37,469 bases of DNA, from positions 1-37,469 of the forward strand of contig JBCBKL010000029.1 of NCBI GenBank assembly GCA_038521825.1, read 5' to 3'. The notes under the pieces were generated by a model. The model did no database searches, had not been told where the DNA came from, and saw only the letters and a list, made by a program, of their open reading frames with translations. The stretch comes from JBCBKL01 sp038521825 (GTDB lineage Bacteria > Pseudomonadota > Alphaproteobacteria > Rhodobacterales > Rhodobacteraceae). Shown piece by piece: positions 16,243 through 23,454 of this stretch (its first letter is position 1; each line of letters starts with the position of its first letter). The position numbers and the translations under genes are program-made.

Positions 16243-17382
16243 TCACCCGATCAGGCGCTCATGGCTTTGCAAGGCAAAGCGGTCCGTCATACCGGCGATA
16301 TAGTCCGAAACGATGCGGCCCAATGCAGTCTGATCGTCGTCGGCGGCAGCGACGGCCGCCGACCATCGCGTGGGCAAAAGCTCAGGCTGATGCAGGAACA
16401 GCGGAAAGAGATCGTTAACGACCAGCGTGACCTCCTCCCTTTTCTCCATGACGGAAGGGGCGCGATACATCTTGGTAAAGAGAAACGCGCGGATCTTTTG
16501 CAGGTCTGACCAGAGCGGATCCGAGAACCTTATGACCGGGCGGCCCAGGTTTCTGATATCTTCGACACGCTCGGCGCCGCTGTCGCGCAGTCTTGACCGC
16601 GACGTTTCGATCACGTCGCTCACCATAACGCCAAAGACGCGCCGCAATGCCTCGTGCCGCCGGCGAATGGCTTCGAGACCGGGATACTTGGCGTCCACGT
16701 CCCGATAGGCGTCGCCAACGATCGGAAGAGCAGCCATCTCTTCTTCTTCAAAAAGGCATGCCCGCAAACCGTCGTGCAAATCATGGTTGTTGTAGGCGAT
16801 GTCATCGGAAAGGGCAGCAACCTGCGCTTCGGCGCTGGCGTGGGTGTCAAGCTCAAGCGTGTCTTGGGCGTCGTACTCGGCCAACGCGTAAGGCAGGTCG
16901 CCAGTAACCGGCCCGTTGTGTTTGGCGATCCCTTCAAGGCTTTCCCAAGTTAGGTTCAACCCGTCGAAATCCGCGTAATGGGTTTCGAGCCGGGTCACGA
17001 TCTTGATGGCCTGCGCATTGTGGTCGAACCCACCATAGGGCGCCATCAACGCAGCCAGCGCATCCTCGCCCGTGTGCCCGAAAGGCGGATGACCAAGATC
17101 ATGGGCCAATGCGACAGCCTCAGTCAGTTCTTCGTTCAGGTCCAGGGCGCCTGCGATAGTGCGGGCAACCTGCGCCACTTCGATGGAATGGGTCAGCCTT
17201 GTACGGTAGTAATCGCCTTCATGCTCCACAAAGACCTGCGTCTTGTGCTTCAACCGCCGGAAGGCGCTCGAATGGATGATCCGATCCCGGTCGCGCTGAA
17301 AACACGACCGAAAGCTCGACTCCTCTTCGGCATAACACCGTCCCCTGGCGTGCGCCGGATCGGAGGCATAGGGCGCTGGCAT
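16243..17382 (-). CDS. dgt: Deoxyguanosinetriphosphate triphosphohydrolase-like protein
   Basis: A 379-residue HD-domain protein. The key residues are in FRRLKHKTQVFVEHEGDYYRTRLTHSIEVAQVAR (first His), then AVALAHDLGHPPFGHTGEDAL (the HD dyad) and ALSDDIAYNNHDLHDG (the last Asp). The type-2 subfamily hydrolyses dNTPs to nucleosides and triphosphate, helping control dNTP pools. The ATG at 17382 opens with MPAPYASDPAHARGR; the frame is open further upstream but would run into the erpA promoter. First gene of the leftward dgt-argS-SPOR-nagZ-scpA-scpB series. Confidence 0.92.
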   Translation of the reverse strand: MPAPYASDPAHARGRCYAEEESSFRSCFQRDRDRIIHSSAFRRLKHKTQVFVEHEGDYYRTRLTHSIEVAQVARTIAGALDLNEELTEAVALAHDLGHPPFGHTGEDALAALMAPYGGFDHNAQAIKIVTRLETHYADFDGLNLTWESLEGIAKHNGPVTGDLPYALAEYDAQDTLELDTHASAEAQVAALSDDIAYNNHDLHDGLRACLFEEEEMAALPIVGDAYRDVDAKYPGLEAIRRRHEALRRVFGVMVSDVIETSRSRLRDSGAERVEDIRNLGRPVIRFSDPLWSDLQKIRAFLFTKMYRAPSVMEKREEVTLVVNDLFPLFLHQPELLPTRWSAAVAAADDDQTALGRIVSDYIAGMTDRFALQSHERLIG

Positions 17383-17393
17383 CTGCCTTATCC

Positions 17394-17422
17394 TTGTCGC
17401 CTGTCCGTGGCTCGCATATATT
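17394..17422 (+). promoter_or_regulatory. Sigma-70-type promoter of erpA
   Basis: TTGTCG (17394-17399), exactly 17 bases, then TATATT (17417-17422), in the 94-bp gap between the divergent dgt and erpA starts. The -10 matches five of six consensus bases. The erpA ATG is 54 bases further on, preceded by GCGGAGAATTGCG. Confidence 0.6.
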
Positions 17423-17476
17423 GTATCTGCGGTTAGCTGGAAACCGTCCAATCGTCTGAATTCGCGGAGAATTGCG

Positions 17477-17800
17477 ATGCAGTTGCCACCGAAAGTCACG
17501 TCGCGCGCCTTTGAGCGCCTGGCCGAGATCGGCGCGGCCGATCAGGGCCAAGCCCTGCGGGTTGCAGTCGAGGGCGGCGGCTGCTCCGGATTTCAATACG
17601 AGATCGCGCTCGACCGTCCACGCGACGACGATCTGGTTCTCGAAGGCAGCGGTCAAAAGGTGCTTGTCGATCCGGTCAGCCTGCCCTTTTTGCAGAACGC
17701 GACCATCGACTTCAGCGAAGAATTGATCGGCGCCCGGTTCGTGATCAACAATCCGAATGCCACAAGTTCGTGCGGCTGCGGCACGTCCTTTTCGATCTAG
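17477..17800 (+). CDS. erpA: A-type iron-sulfur carrier, ErpA-like
   Basis: A 107-residue HesB/IscA-family protein with the three invariant cysteines: one in VEGGGCSGFQYEIAL (Cys36 region) and two in the C-terminal SSCGCGTSF motif. These bind a transient 2Fe-2S or 4Fe-4S cluster for delivery to apo-targets. No other isc or suf gene is next to it, which fits the stand-alone ErpA group better than IscA or SufA. Its stop codon shares a CTAG palindrome with the stop of the convergent gene. Confidence 0.88.
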   Translation: MQLPPKVTSRAFERLAEIGAADQGQALRVAVEGGGCSGFQYEIALDRPRDDDLVLEGSGQKVLVDPVSLPFLQNATIDFSEELIGARFVINNPNATSSCGCGTSFSI

Positions 17801-18867
17801 ACTGCGGCACACCGGGCGCGGGCAAACCCTTCGAAGAATGCACCGAAATCCGGGATCGACGCCTCGGCATCAGCAAGAATGCCATGGCCCGGTTCGTCCA
17901 CCACGTCTTCGAGGAAGGGCCGCATCGTTTGCCAGTCACCGCTGCGCATCGTCTCCATCTCGAACATCGCGGCTGACATGATACGCAACGGACCCGGCCC
18001 GCGATCACAGCGGTGGAAGGTGGTCCGTTCGCAGGTCACGGCGGTCGACACGGCCTCGTCCCCGCAGATTGCGGCCAGCCAGGTTGAGACGAAGTATTCG
18101 TGATAATCATCGGCTACGGGGACGTTTGGATCGGTGCTTGCAGCGAAGTCGGACAAGCCTCGCAGCACTGTGTCTTCCCAAATCGCGCTTGGGCTCCGGC
18201 CAGCATATCGCAGAGCGATGCAGATCTCTGCCAGCAGATCCATGTTCATGTCGAGATACGCCAGCACGCCTGCATATTCGAGGCTGGTAATGGCATCCTC
18301 GTCCAGCATGGGATCACGGCGCCCGTATTCGCTGAGGTAAAAGACGATGTGGGTCAGTTCATAGGCCGCCTTTTTGTTCGGCAGTGCAAAGGTGGCCTTA
18401 CGGCGCAAAAATGCGCGCAAGCGGTCATCCAGCATCGGGTCGGCCGCCTGGGTCTCAACACCGCGTCTCGCCAGCAGACGCCGGGCCTCGGCCCGCTGCA
18501 GGTCGCTGAATTCGGCCTCTGGCAAGCCCTCTTGGGCCACCCATTGGCACAGGGCAGCGCTTTGCGACCCTTCGAAACCCAGGTCTTCCAGATCCAGGCC
18601 AAGCGATAGCAGGAAACGGTAATATTGCGGAAAGAAGCTCAACCTTTGCGGCAACTCGGCATAGAATTCTGCGTGAACATCAAGGTCGAAGGCATCGACC
18701 TTTGTACCCGTGCATTCCAGGATGTTGAGCAGTTCGGCATTCTCCTTGAGCCAGAAGACATCGTCGCCAAAACGACGCTGACCCGCAAAGATGTCGATCA
18801 GCGCGCCCGTCCTTTCGGACAGGCGCTGCCGGCGGTGCGGGACGTTCAGTGCAATCACGTTATTCAT
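17797..18867 (-). CDS. All-helical protein of unknown function paired with the FSSGSAP repeat protein
   Basis: A 356-residue soluble protein that I cannot place in a characterised family (it may be what is now called DUF6902; recollection only). It looks alpha-helical throughout, with no signal peptide or membrane segment. Notable segments are YAELPQRLSFFPQYYRFLLSLGLDLEDLG cut into helices around 69-97, a conserved-looking AYELTHIVFYLSEYG at 168-182, YAGVLAYLDMNMDLLAEICIA at 198-218, DYHEYFVSTWL at 254-264 and FHRCDRGPGPLR at 284-295. His174, His256 and His285 could be catalytic or metal ligands; this is inference. The ATG at 18867 has GGAG six bases upstream. An ATG at 18918 overlapping the repeat gene's stop has no ribosome site. 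It is downstream of the repeat gene by 50 bases, so both are probably one transcript. Confidence 0.7.
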   Translation of the reverse strand: MNNVIALNVPHRRQRLSERTGALIDIFAGQRRFGDDVFWLKENAELLNILECTGTKVDAFDLDVHAEFYAELPQRLSFFPQYYRFLLSLGLDLEDLGFEGSQSAALCQWVAQEGLPEAEFSDLQRAEARRLLARRGVETQAADPMLDDRLRAFLRRKATFALPNKKAAYELTHIVFYLSEYGRRDPMLDEDAITSLEYAGVLAYLDMNMDLLAEICIALRYAGRSPSAIWEDTVLRGLSDFAASTDPNVPVADDYHEYFVSTWLAAICGDEAVSTAVTCERTTFHRCDRGPGPLRIMSAAMFEMETMRSGDWQTMRPFLEDVVDEPGHGILADAEASIPDFGAFFEGFARARCAAV

Positions 18868-18917
18868 CGGGATCTCCAATAGGTCTGGTGTTACGACGTC
18901 GCGTCCCGCGCCCGTCA

Positions 18918-19550
18918 TCAGGAACCAGATGAGAACATCTCGGTGCGGTCACCGGCTTCGGCCGATGTTTCGGCTGGGGCTGAACCGGAGGAGAACATGT
19001 GAACGCCGTCCCCTTCGACCGTCGTCTGAGCCGTCACAGGCGCGCTGCCCGACGAAAACATCTCGGTCGCTTCGCCAGCATTGGCTTCGGCAGTCGTCGG
19101 TGCCGAACCGGATGAAAAGAGACCCGTGGCGTCGCCCGCCGCTGTCTCAGCTGTCGTCGGCGCCGAACCGGATGAAAAGAGTTCGGTCGCCTCACCGACA
19201 CCTGCCTCTGCCGTGGTCGGTGCCGACCCGGATGAGAAAAGTCCGGTCACGTCACCGGCTGTCGCCTCGGCGCGGATAGGGGCACTGCCGGACGAAAAGA
19301 GCTCGGTTGCGTCGCCTGCCGCCGTGCTCGCCTTGGTCGGGGCCGAGCCCGACGAAAAGAGGCCAGTCTGTTCACCGGCAGTCATTTCGGGGGCCGAACC
19401 TGACGAGAAAAGGGCCGTCGCGTCGCCCAATAGAGCGTCAATTGCGGTCGGGGCGCTGCCGGATGAAAACATCTCGGTCCCGTCACCAGTGTGAATCGCA
19501 TCCGGTGTGAATTCGTTTACTTTCGGCTGGTATTTGCGCTGTGCAGTCAT
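18918..19550 (-). CDS. FSSGSAP tandem-repeat protein, function unknown
   Basis: A 210-residue protein made of a 24-residue N-terminal segment (MTAQRKYQPKVNEFTPDAIH then TGDG) and ten repeats ending in FSSGSAP. The heptads start at residues 28, 48, 65, 85, 105, 125, 145, 165, 186 and 206; most units are 20 residues, with consensus TTAEAxAGDATELFSSGSAP. The last copy stops exactly at FSSGS. There is no signal peptide, Cys or membrane segment. The ATG at 19550 has a GGGAG site six bases upstream. The next gene encodes a helical protein of unknown function. The build (short leader, repeated conserved core, variable acidic spacers) would suit a multi-core peptide precursor or a multivalent docking scaffold; neither is proven. 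It may belong to a family named DUF6749, which I cannot verify here. Confidence 0.8.
   Translation of the reverse strand: MTAQRKYQPKVNEFTPDAIHTGDGTEMFSSGSAPTAIDALLGDATALFSSGSAPEMTAGEQTGLFSSGSAPTKASTAAGDATELFSSGSAPIRAEATAGDVTGLFSSGSAPTTAEAGVGEATELFSSGSAPTTAETAAGDATGLFSSGSAPTTAEANAGEATEMFSSGSAPVTAQTTVEGDGVHMFSSGSAPAETSAEAGDRTEMFSSGS
18921..19490 (-). repeat. In-frame tandem repeat, about 60-bp period, ten units
   Basis: Each unit encodes (G/D)(D/E)xT(E/G)(L/M)FSSGSAP plus a spacer. Five consecutive unit spacings are exactly 60 bp; others are 51, 63 and 60 bp. At DNA level the copies differ at synonymous sites: the third Ser is TCG/TCA/TCC in some units and AGT/AGC in others. This shows selection on the peptide and not a recent DNA expansion. 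Adjacent units also alternate Glu and Gly before Leu, giving a weak 120-bp super-period. Confidence 0.9.
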
Positions 19551-19898
19551 CGTTTGCTCCCTTGCAAGTCTTGGTTGATGCCCTTTCAGCGATGCCCGGG
19601 ATGGGGGAAATTTCAAAAGACTTTTTTTGCCGGCCTGAGAAACTCGGACTTTTATCCACATGAAAAACAGCCTGAAAATTATTCAATAATCAAAAAACAC
19701 CTTTGGAACATCGGGGAACAAATTTTCTTTTCCACAGCCCTGAAAAATATGAATATTTCAGCACTCACGCCTCTGACCTACCCGAATCTAGCGAGAATCA
19801 CTTGGTTAAGAAATCCTTAATATGAACACTTCGTTAACGCACTTGCGCCGCCTAGCCGGTTCGCGCAATACGTTAGATGCAGCAATACGGAGCCCCAG
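19551..19898. other. 348-bp AT-rich intergenic region between the repeat gene and exonuclease III
   Basis: I see no gene here. From about 19610 to 19825 the sequence is far more AT-rich than its surroundings, with A and T runs (a seven-T run in ACTTTTTTTGC at 19621, TTATTCAATAATC at 19679). It holds a perfect DnaA box, a one-mismatch DnaA box and a small palindrome TTAAG/CTTAA (19806-19820). It must contain the divergent promoters for both flanking genes, but I cannot assign convincing -35/-10 pairs. Confidence 0.6.
19652..19660 (+). promoter_or_regulatory. DnaA box (perfect match)
   Basis: TTATCCACA is identical to the classical high-affinity DnaA box. A second site at 19728-19736 (TTTTCCACA) has one mismatch. 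Both face the same way and lie in an AT-rich stretch. Confidence 0.5.
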
Positions 19899-20681
19899 AT
19901 GCAGATTGCGACCTTCAACATCAACGGTATCAAGGCACGGATTGAGGCGCTGCCCAATTGGCTCGACGATAAACAACCTGAAGTAGTGATACTCCAGGAA
20001 ATCAAAACCGTCGATGAGGCGTTTCCGAATGAGATTTTTGAAGAGCGCGGGTATAACGTCGAAACGCACGGTCAGAAATCATTTAACGGCGTCGCAATTC
20101 TTTCCAAAAGACCGCTAGAAGATGTGACCCGTGGCCTGCCCGGCGATGAAAGCGACGAACAGGCCCGCTACATCGAGGCCACCGTAATGGGAGAAAGCGC
20201 CGCCGTGCGGGTCTGCGGGCTCTACCTGCCAAACGGGAACCCGGCACCGGGGCCAAAATATGATTATAAACTTGCCTGGATGGACCGACTTCTCGGCCGT
20301 GCACAGACTCTGCTGGATCAAGAGATCCCGTTTCTGATGACCGGCGATTACAATATCATCCCACAGGCCGAAGATGCCGCGCGCCCCGATGCGTGGCGTG
20401 ACGATGCGCTGTTCCGGCCCGAAAGCCGCAGGGCGTTTCGGCGGCTGACCAACTTGGGCCTGACCGAAGCATTCAGAGCGCGGGTCGCCGGCCCCGGCCA
20501 TTACTCATTCTGGGACTATCAGGCGGGGGCGTGGAACCGCGACGACGGGATCCGTATCGACCACTTCCTGCTCAGCCCAGCCTGCGCGGACATGATGCAG
20601 GATTGCGGCATCGACAAGGATGTGCGGGGCGGTGAAAAGCCGTCAGACCACGTGCCCGTTTGGGTCGATCTCGCTGCCTGA
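19899..20681 (+). CDS. xthA: Exodeoxyribonuclease III
   Basis: An EEP-superfamily nuclease of 260 residues. Conserved motifs: IATFNINGIKAR (3-14, metal-binding Asn), VVILQEIKT (Glu34 region), GVAILSKRP, GLYLPNGN, TGDYNIIPQAED (catalytic Asp/Asn), SFWDYQAGAWNRDDGIRIDHFLLSP and the terminal KPSDHVPVWVDL with the catalytic His. It cleaves abasic sites and removes 3' blocking groups in base-excision repair, in the cytoplasm. The ATG at 19899 follows a CGGAGCCCCAG leader. Length is normal. The AlkA-like glycosylase further right provides abasic sites for this enzyme, though the two are not in one operon. Confidence 0.93.
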   Translation: MQIATFNINGIKARIEALPNWLDDKQPEVVILQEIKTVDEAFPNEIFEERGYNVETHGQKSFNGVAILSKRPLEDVTRGLPGDESDEQARYIEATVMGESAAVRVCGLYLPNGNPAPGPKYDYKLAWMDRLLGRAQTLLDQEIPFLMTGDYNIIPQAEDAARPDAWRDDALFRPESRRAFRRLTNLGLTEAFRARVAGPGHYSFWDYQAGAWNRDDGIRIDHFLLSPACADMMQDCGIDKDVRGGEKPSDHVPVWVDLAA

Positions 20682-20731
20682 CAAGGGACGGCGGGCGGGG
20701 CGAATTGCCAAAGGCAAGGGCGTCGACCCCG

Positions 20732-21343
20732 TCACGCCTCCAATTCGGCGTCCCAATAGAGAAAGTCGATCCAGCTTTCATGCAGATGGTTGGGCGGAAA
20801 CTTCCGTCCCATATTGCGCAGTTCCTCGGCCCCAGGCCGACGCGGCGGCTTGCGCAGTGACATTCCCGCCCGATGCAGCGACTTAGATCCTTTACGCAAA
20901 TTGCACGGAGAGCACGCCGCGACGACGTTTTCCCAACTGGTAATGCCACCAGACGCCCGCGGCACCACGTGGTCGAACGTCAGATCACCCCGGGCCCCGC
21001 AATACTGGCACCGGAATTCGTCCCGAAGGAACAGGTTGAAGCGGGTAAAGGCGACCCGCTTCTGCGGCTTCACATAATCCTTGAGGACAACAACGGAGGG
21101 GATGCGGATTTCGGTCGATGGAGAGCGAACGATTTCATCGTATTCGGCCACGATATCCACCCGATCCAGCCATGCCGCCTTAACCGCTTCCTGCCATGGC
21201 CAAAGCGACAAAGGGTAATAACTCAGCGGCCGATAATCAGCGTTCAGAACCAATGCGGGATAATGCTTGAGCGCCGCCGGAGACCGCGTGAATTCCGTCC
21301 TGAAGTCGGGCTCATTCACCCTTGATGCGGTACTGCCTAACAT
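20732..21343 (-). CDS. HNH endonuclease
   Basis: A 203-residue protein with a C-terminal HNH domain: CQYCGARGDLTFDHVVPRASGG, then SWENVVAACSPCNLRKGSK. The two CxxC pairs (CQYC and CSPC) form the structural zinc site; His in FDHV, Asn in WENVV and the following region supply the HNH catalytic set. The N-terminal half (YPALVLNADYRPLSYYPLSLWPWQEAVKAAW) is typical of the house-keeping HNH proteins found across bacteria, which resemble McrA-type nucleases but are not tied to a known restriction system. The ATG at 21343 has GGAG six bases upstream; an upstream GTG lacks a site. Confidence 0.88.
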   Translation of the reverse strand: MLGSTASRVNEPDFRTEFTRSPAALKHYPALVLNADYRPLSYYPLSLWPWQEAVKAAWLDRVDIVAEYDEIVRSPSTEIRIPSVVVLKDYVKPQKRVAFTRFNLFLRDEFRCQYCGARGDLTFDHVVPRASGGITSWENVVAACSPCNLRKGSKSLHRAGMSLRKPPRRPGAEELRNMGRKFPPNHLHESWIDFLYWDAELEA

Positions 21344-21414
21344 CTTCGACTCCGTCCTCGCCCTGTCTGCCTGCGGCACCAGAGCGGGGATCCCGCCCCG
21401 GTCTTCTGTTTTGG

Positions 21415-21442
21415 ACTATATATCGTGGTAACCCGGTTACAA
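21415..21442 (-). promoter_or_regulatory. Promoter of the HNH gene, overlapped by a palindrome
   Basis: On the minus strand TTGTAA (21442-21437), 16 bases, then TATAGT (21420-21415). The spacer and -35 overlap a perfect inverted repeat GTAACC-C-GGTTAC (21428-21440), a possible operator. The HNH start lies about 70 bases downstream. Confidence 0.5.
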
Positions 21443-21535
21443 GCCCCTACGGCACCACAACATGTCGCCGATCCGGTACGACGATTCCGTGACATTGATG
21501 TGACGTTATCCCCAGAGAAATCCAGAGGTCCGGCA

Positions 21536-21562
21536 CAAAAAAGGGTGCGCCAAGACGCACCC
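21536..21562 (-). terminator. Rho-independent terminator of the DUF995 gene
   Basis: On the minus strand GGGTGCG (21562-21556) and CGCACCC (21549-21543) form a 7-bp GC-rich stem with a 6-base loop, followed directly by six T residues (21542-21537). It begins 22 bases after the DUF995 stop codon. Confidence 0.9.
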
Positions 21563-21584
21563 AGTTCAGGAAGGAACTCGTTTC

Positions 21585-22052
21585 TTACCGGGCCAGTCCG
21601 GACTTGATCCGTTTGAACTCGCCGGCAATCACGTTCCCGGCGGATACCTTCTCGGGGTTCAGCCGGTACCAATCGTTTTCTTCATGATGCTTTTGCCAGA
21701 CCTGGCCATCACGATCCGTCACGTGGCGCCAACATCTCTCCAGATCCGTCGATCCGACAACACCGTCGTCGCCGGGTCCCGTCCACGTGGCGTCATAACA
21801 AAGGGCGCCTCGGGTCGTCACATACCACTTCCCTTCTCCATACGATCGCCCCTTCCAGATGGCCTGAAAGTCGCCGCCACTTCCCCAATAAGATCCACCC
21901 TCGGACCAGTTCCAGGTGTTGCCCAGATAGTGATCCATGACCACGGCGGGATCGGTTGGTGTCGATCGGCTGGGCTTGCGATCCGCCAAAACGGGTGCCG
22001 CCACGACAGCAGCAAGAACCGTTGCGACCAGCGCAATACGCTGCAGTTTCAT
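21585..22052 (-). CDS. DUF995-family secreted protein
   Basis: A 155-residue protein with a clear Sec signal peptide (MKLQRIALVATVLAAVVAAPVLA, shown here only to residue 23 as cleavage at about Ala23). The mature part has many aromatic residues: GNTWNWSEGGSYWGSGGDFQAIW, GKWYVTTRGALCYDATW, CWRHVTDRDGQVWQKHHEENDWYRL, with two cysteines that may form a disulfide in the periplasm. The pattern fits DUF995 (PF06191), an uncharacterised alphaproteobacterial family. Monocistronic, with its own terminator. Confidence 0.75.
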   Translation of the reverse strand: MKLQRIALVATVLAAVVAAPVLADRKPSRSTPTDPAVVMDHYLGNTWNWSEGGSYWGSGGDFQAIWKGRSYGEGKWYVTTRGALCYDATWTGPGDDGVVGSTDLERCWRHVTDRDGQVWQKHHEENDWYRLNPEKVSAGNVIAGEFKRIKSGLAR

Positions 22053-22165
22053 CAGGAACTCCTTTTATCAAATGCCAGTGCAATGACTTGGAGTATGACG
22101 ACCCAGCGTGATTTCAGCGTGATCCGAACGGACTAAAGGCGTGAATTTTTCGGAAAAAAGGGTGC

Positions 22166-22831
22166 CTAGAGGCTCAGCTTGTCGCGCATGAAGGCAAGTG
22201 CCACGCTCAAACCATCGGGTGCGATCCCGTGCCCGGTGCCCTTCATCACATGCGCATAAACGTCCTGCCAGCCCGCCTCTTGCAGCGCTTCCGCTGCCTG
22301 CGGCAGGGATTGCGGTGGCACGACTTCGTCCGCATCCCCATGAACCAAAAGAACCGGGGGACGGACCTGCACCTCATCCGTCAAAAGATCGGGGCTCAGA
22401 AGACGCCCGGAAAACGCAACCACACCGGCAACTGCATCCTCGCGGCGAGGGGCGACGTGCAAGGCCATCATGGTTCCTTGCGAGAAACCGAACAGGACAA
22501 CCTGCTCCGGCAAAACGTCCTCGTCCACCATCAGCGCATCGAGAAAGGCATTCAGGTCTTTGAACGCCGCTGCCATGCCGCGTTCGGCCTCTTCCTCGGA
22601 TGATCCATCGAGCCAGGGGATCGGGAACCACTGAAATCCGCCGGGCATTCCCGGCAATTCCTCTGGCGCATCAGGGGCTACGAACAACGTGTCGGGCAGA
22701 TGCTCACCCAGCGGATCGGCAAGGCCCAAAAGGTCTGCACCATTCGCACCATAACCATGCAAGAAGACCACAACCGACCGAACTGACCCTGACACGGGTT
22801 CCTTGCGGCCCGCCTGCAACACCCGTGTCAT
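22166..22831 (-). CDS. Alpha/beta-hydrolase, phospholipase/carboxylesterase family
   Basis: A 221-residue serine hydrolase of the acyl-protein thioesterase/carboxylesterase group (PF02230). Motifs: VVFLHGYGANGADL (22-35), nucleophile elbow GFSQG with Ser118, HGDADEVVP with Asp168 and GTGHGI with His201. No signal peptide, so cytoplasmic. Substrate unknown; short acyl esters or lysophospholipids are usual. The ATG at 22831 overlaps the stop of the glycosylase gene (ATGA), so the two are coupled; a longer upstream frame is rejected. Confidence 0.88.
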   Translation of the reverse strand: MTRVLQAGRKEPVSGSVRSVVVFLHGYGANGADLLGLADPLGEHLPDTLFVAPDAPEELPGMPGGFQWFPIPWLDGSSEEEAERGMAAAFKDLNAFLDALMVDEDVLPEQVVLFGFSQGTMMALHVAPRREDAVAGVVAFSGRLLSPDLLTDEVQVRPPVLLVHGDADEVVPPQSLPQAAEALQEAGWQDVYAHVMKGTGHGIAPDGLSVALAFMRDKLSL

Positions 22832-23451
22832 CTCATGCCCTCTCTGCCTTTTGCCACGCGGTAGTATGCGAAGAGCAGGCGTGCCGCAACAGCGCGCCAT
22901 GGGCTCCAATCCCGTGCCATCTCACGCAATGCCTTTTCCTTGGGCCGTTCATCCAGGTCGAACAAAATCCGCGTCGCCTCCTGAAGCGCCAGATCGCCGG
23001 GGGCAAACACATCCGGCCGGCCCAGCGAGAACATTGCATAAATTTCGGCCGTCCAGACACCGATACCCTTAACGGCCGTCAGCGTCGCAACGATGTCAGT
23101 GTCCGGCGCAGCGCGCAAAGCCGCATAGTCGATCCCGGCCTCGGCGAGCGCCTTTGCATAGCTGATCTTTTGGCGGCTCAGGCCGACCGCCCGCAGGTCA
23201 TCTTCGGTTGCGATACGCACTGCCGCCTCGTTCACAAGCCCCGCCCCCGCGATCCGGTCCCAGATGGCAGCCGCCGAGGCGGTGCTGACCTGTTGGCTCA
23301 CGATTGCCGAAAGAAGTTGGGCAAAGCCGTCAGGCCGCCGCCGCAGGGGCAGTGGACCTGTATGCGTCAGCGCCTGGGCAAAGCGCGGATCGTGACGCGC
23401 GAGCCAATCGGCACCCTCATCCACGTCACGCTGTGTTTCGATGATCCGCAT
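22828..23451 (-). CDS. DNA-3-methyladenine glycosylase II (AlkA-like, HhH-GPD)
   Basis: A 207-residue HhH-GPD glycosylase. The core has LLSAIVSQQVSTASAAAIW (47-64), the helix-hairpin-helix LTAVKGIGVWTAEIYAMFSL (124-143) and catalytic Asp153 in PGDLALQEA. It removes alkylated bases by cleavage of the N-glycosidic bond, giving abasic sites. It lacks the Cys-rich iron-sulfur motif of MutY/Nth, consistent with AlkA. It lies 3 bases downstream of cobK and overlaps the esterase. Confidence 0.9.
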   Translation of the reverse strand: MRIIETQRDVDEGADWLARHDPRFAQALTHTGPLPLRRRPDGFAQLLSAIVSQQVSTASAAAIWDRIAGAGLVNEAAVRIATEDDLRAVGLSRQKISYAKALAEAGIDYAALRAAPDTDIVATLTAVKGIGVWTAEIYAMFSLGRPDVFAPGDLALQEATRILFDLDERPKEKALREMARDWSPWRAVAARLLFAYYRVAKGREGMR

Positions 23452-23454
23452 CCT

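Noticed and set aside
18921..19490. CRISPR-like regular 60-bp repeats
   Set aside because: The repeats are in one reading frame, vary at synonymous positions and have coding spacers; unit size and lack of identical direct repeats exclude a CRISPR array.
19081..19494. Plus-strand reading frame of 137 residues with its own repeats (GAEPDEK)
   Set aside because: It is the antisense image of the FSSGSAP repeats; no ribosome site, and the synonymous variation follows the minus-strand frame.
19551..19661. N-terminal extension of the repeat protein by 37 residues
   Set aside because: The frame is open upstream, but the ATG at 19550 has a good ribosome site and the extension is basic, non-repetitive and lies in the promoter region.
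19491..19820. 109-residue plus-strand frame in the AT-rich gap
   Set aside because: No ribosome site, overlaps the start of the repeat gene, and composition is that of untranslated AT-rich sequence.
19610..19830. Chromosomal origin of replication
   Set aside because: Only one perfect and one imperfect DnaA box; neighbours are not dnaA, hemE, parAB or rpmH. Kept only as a low-weight possibility in the findings.
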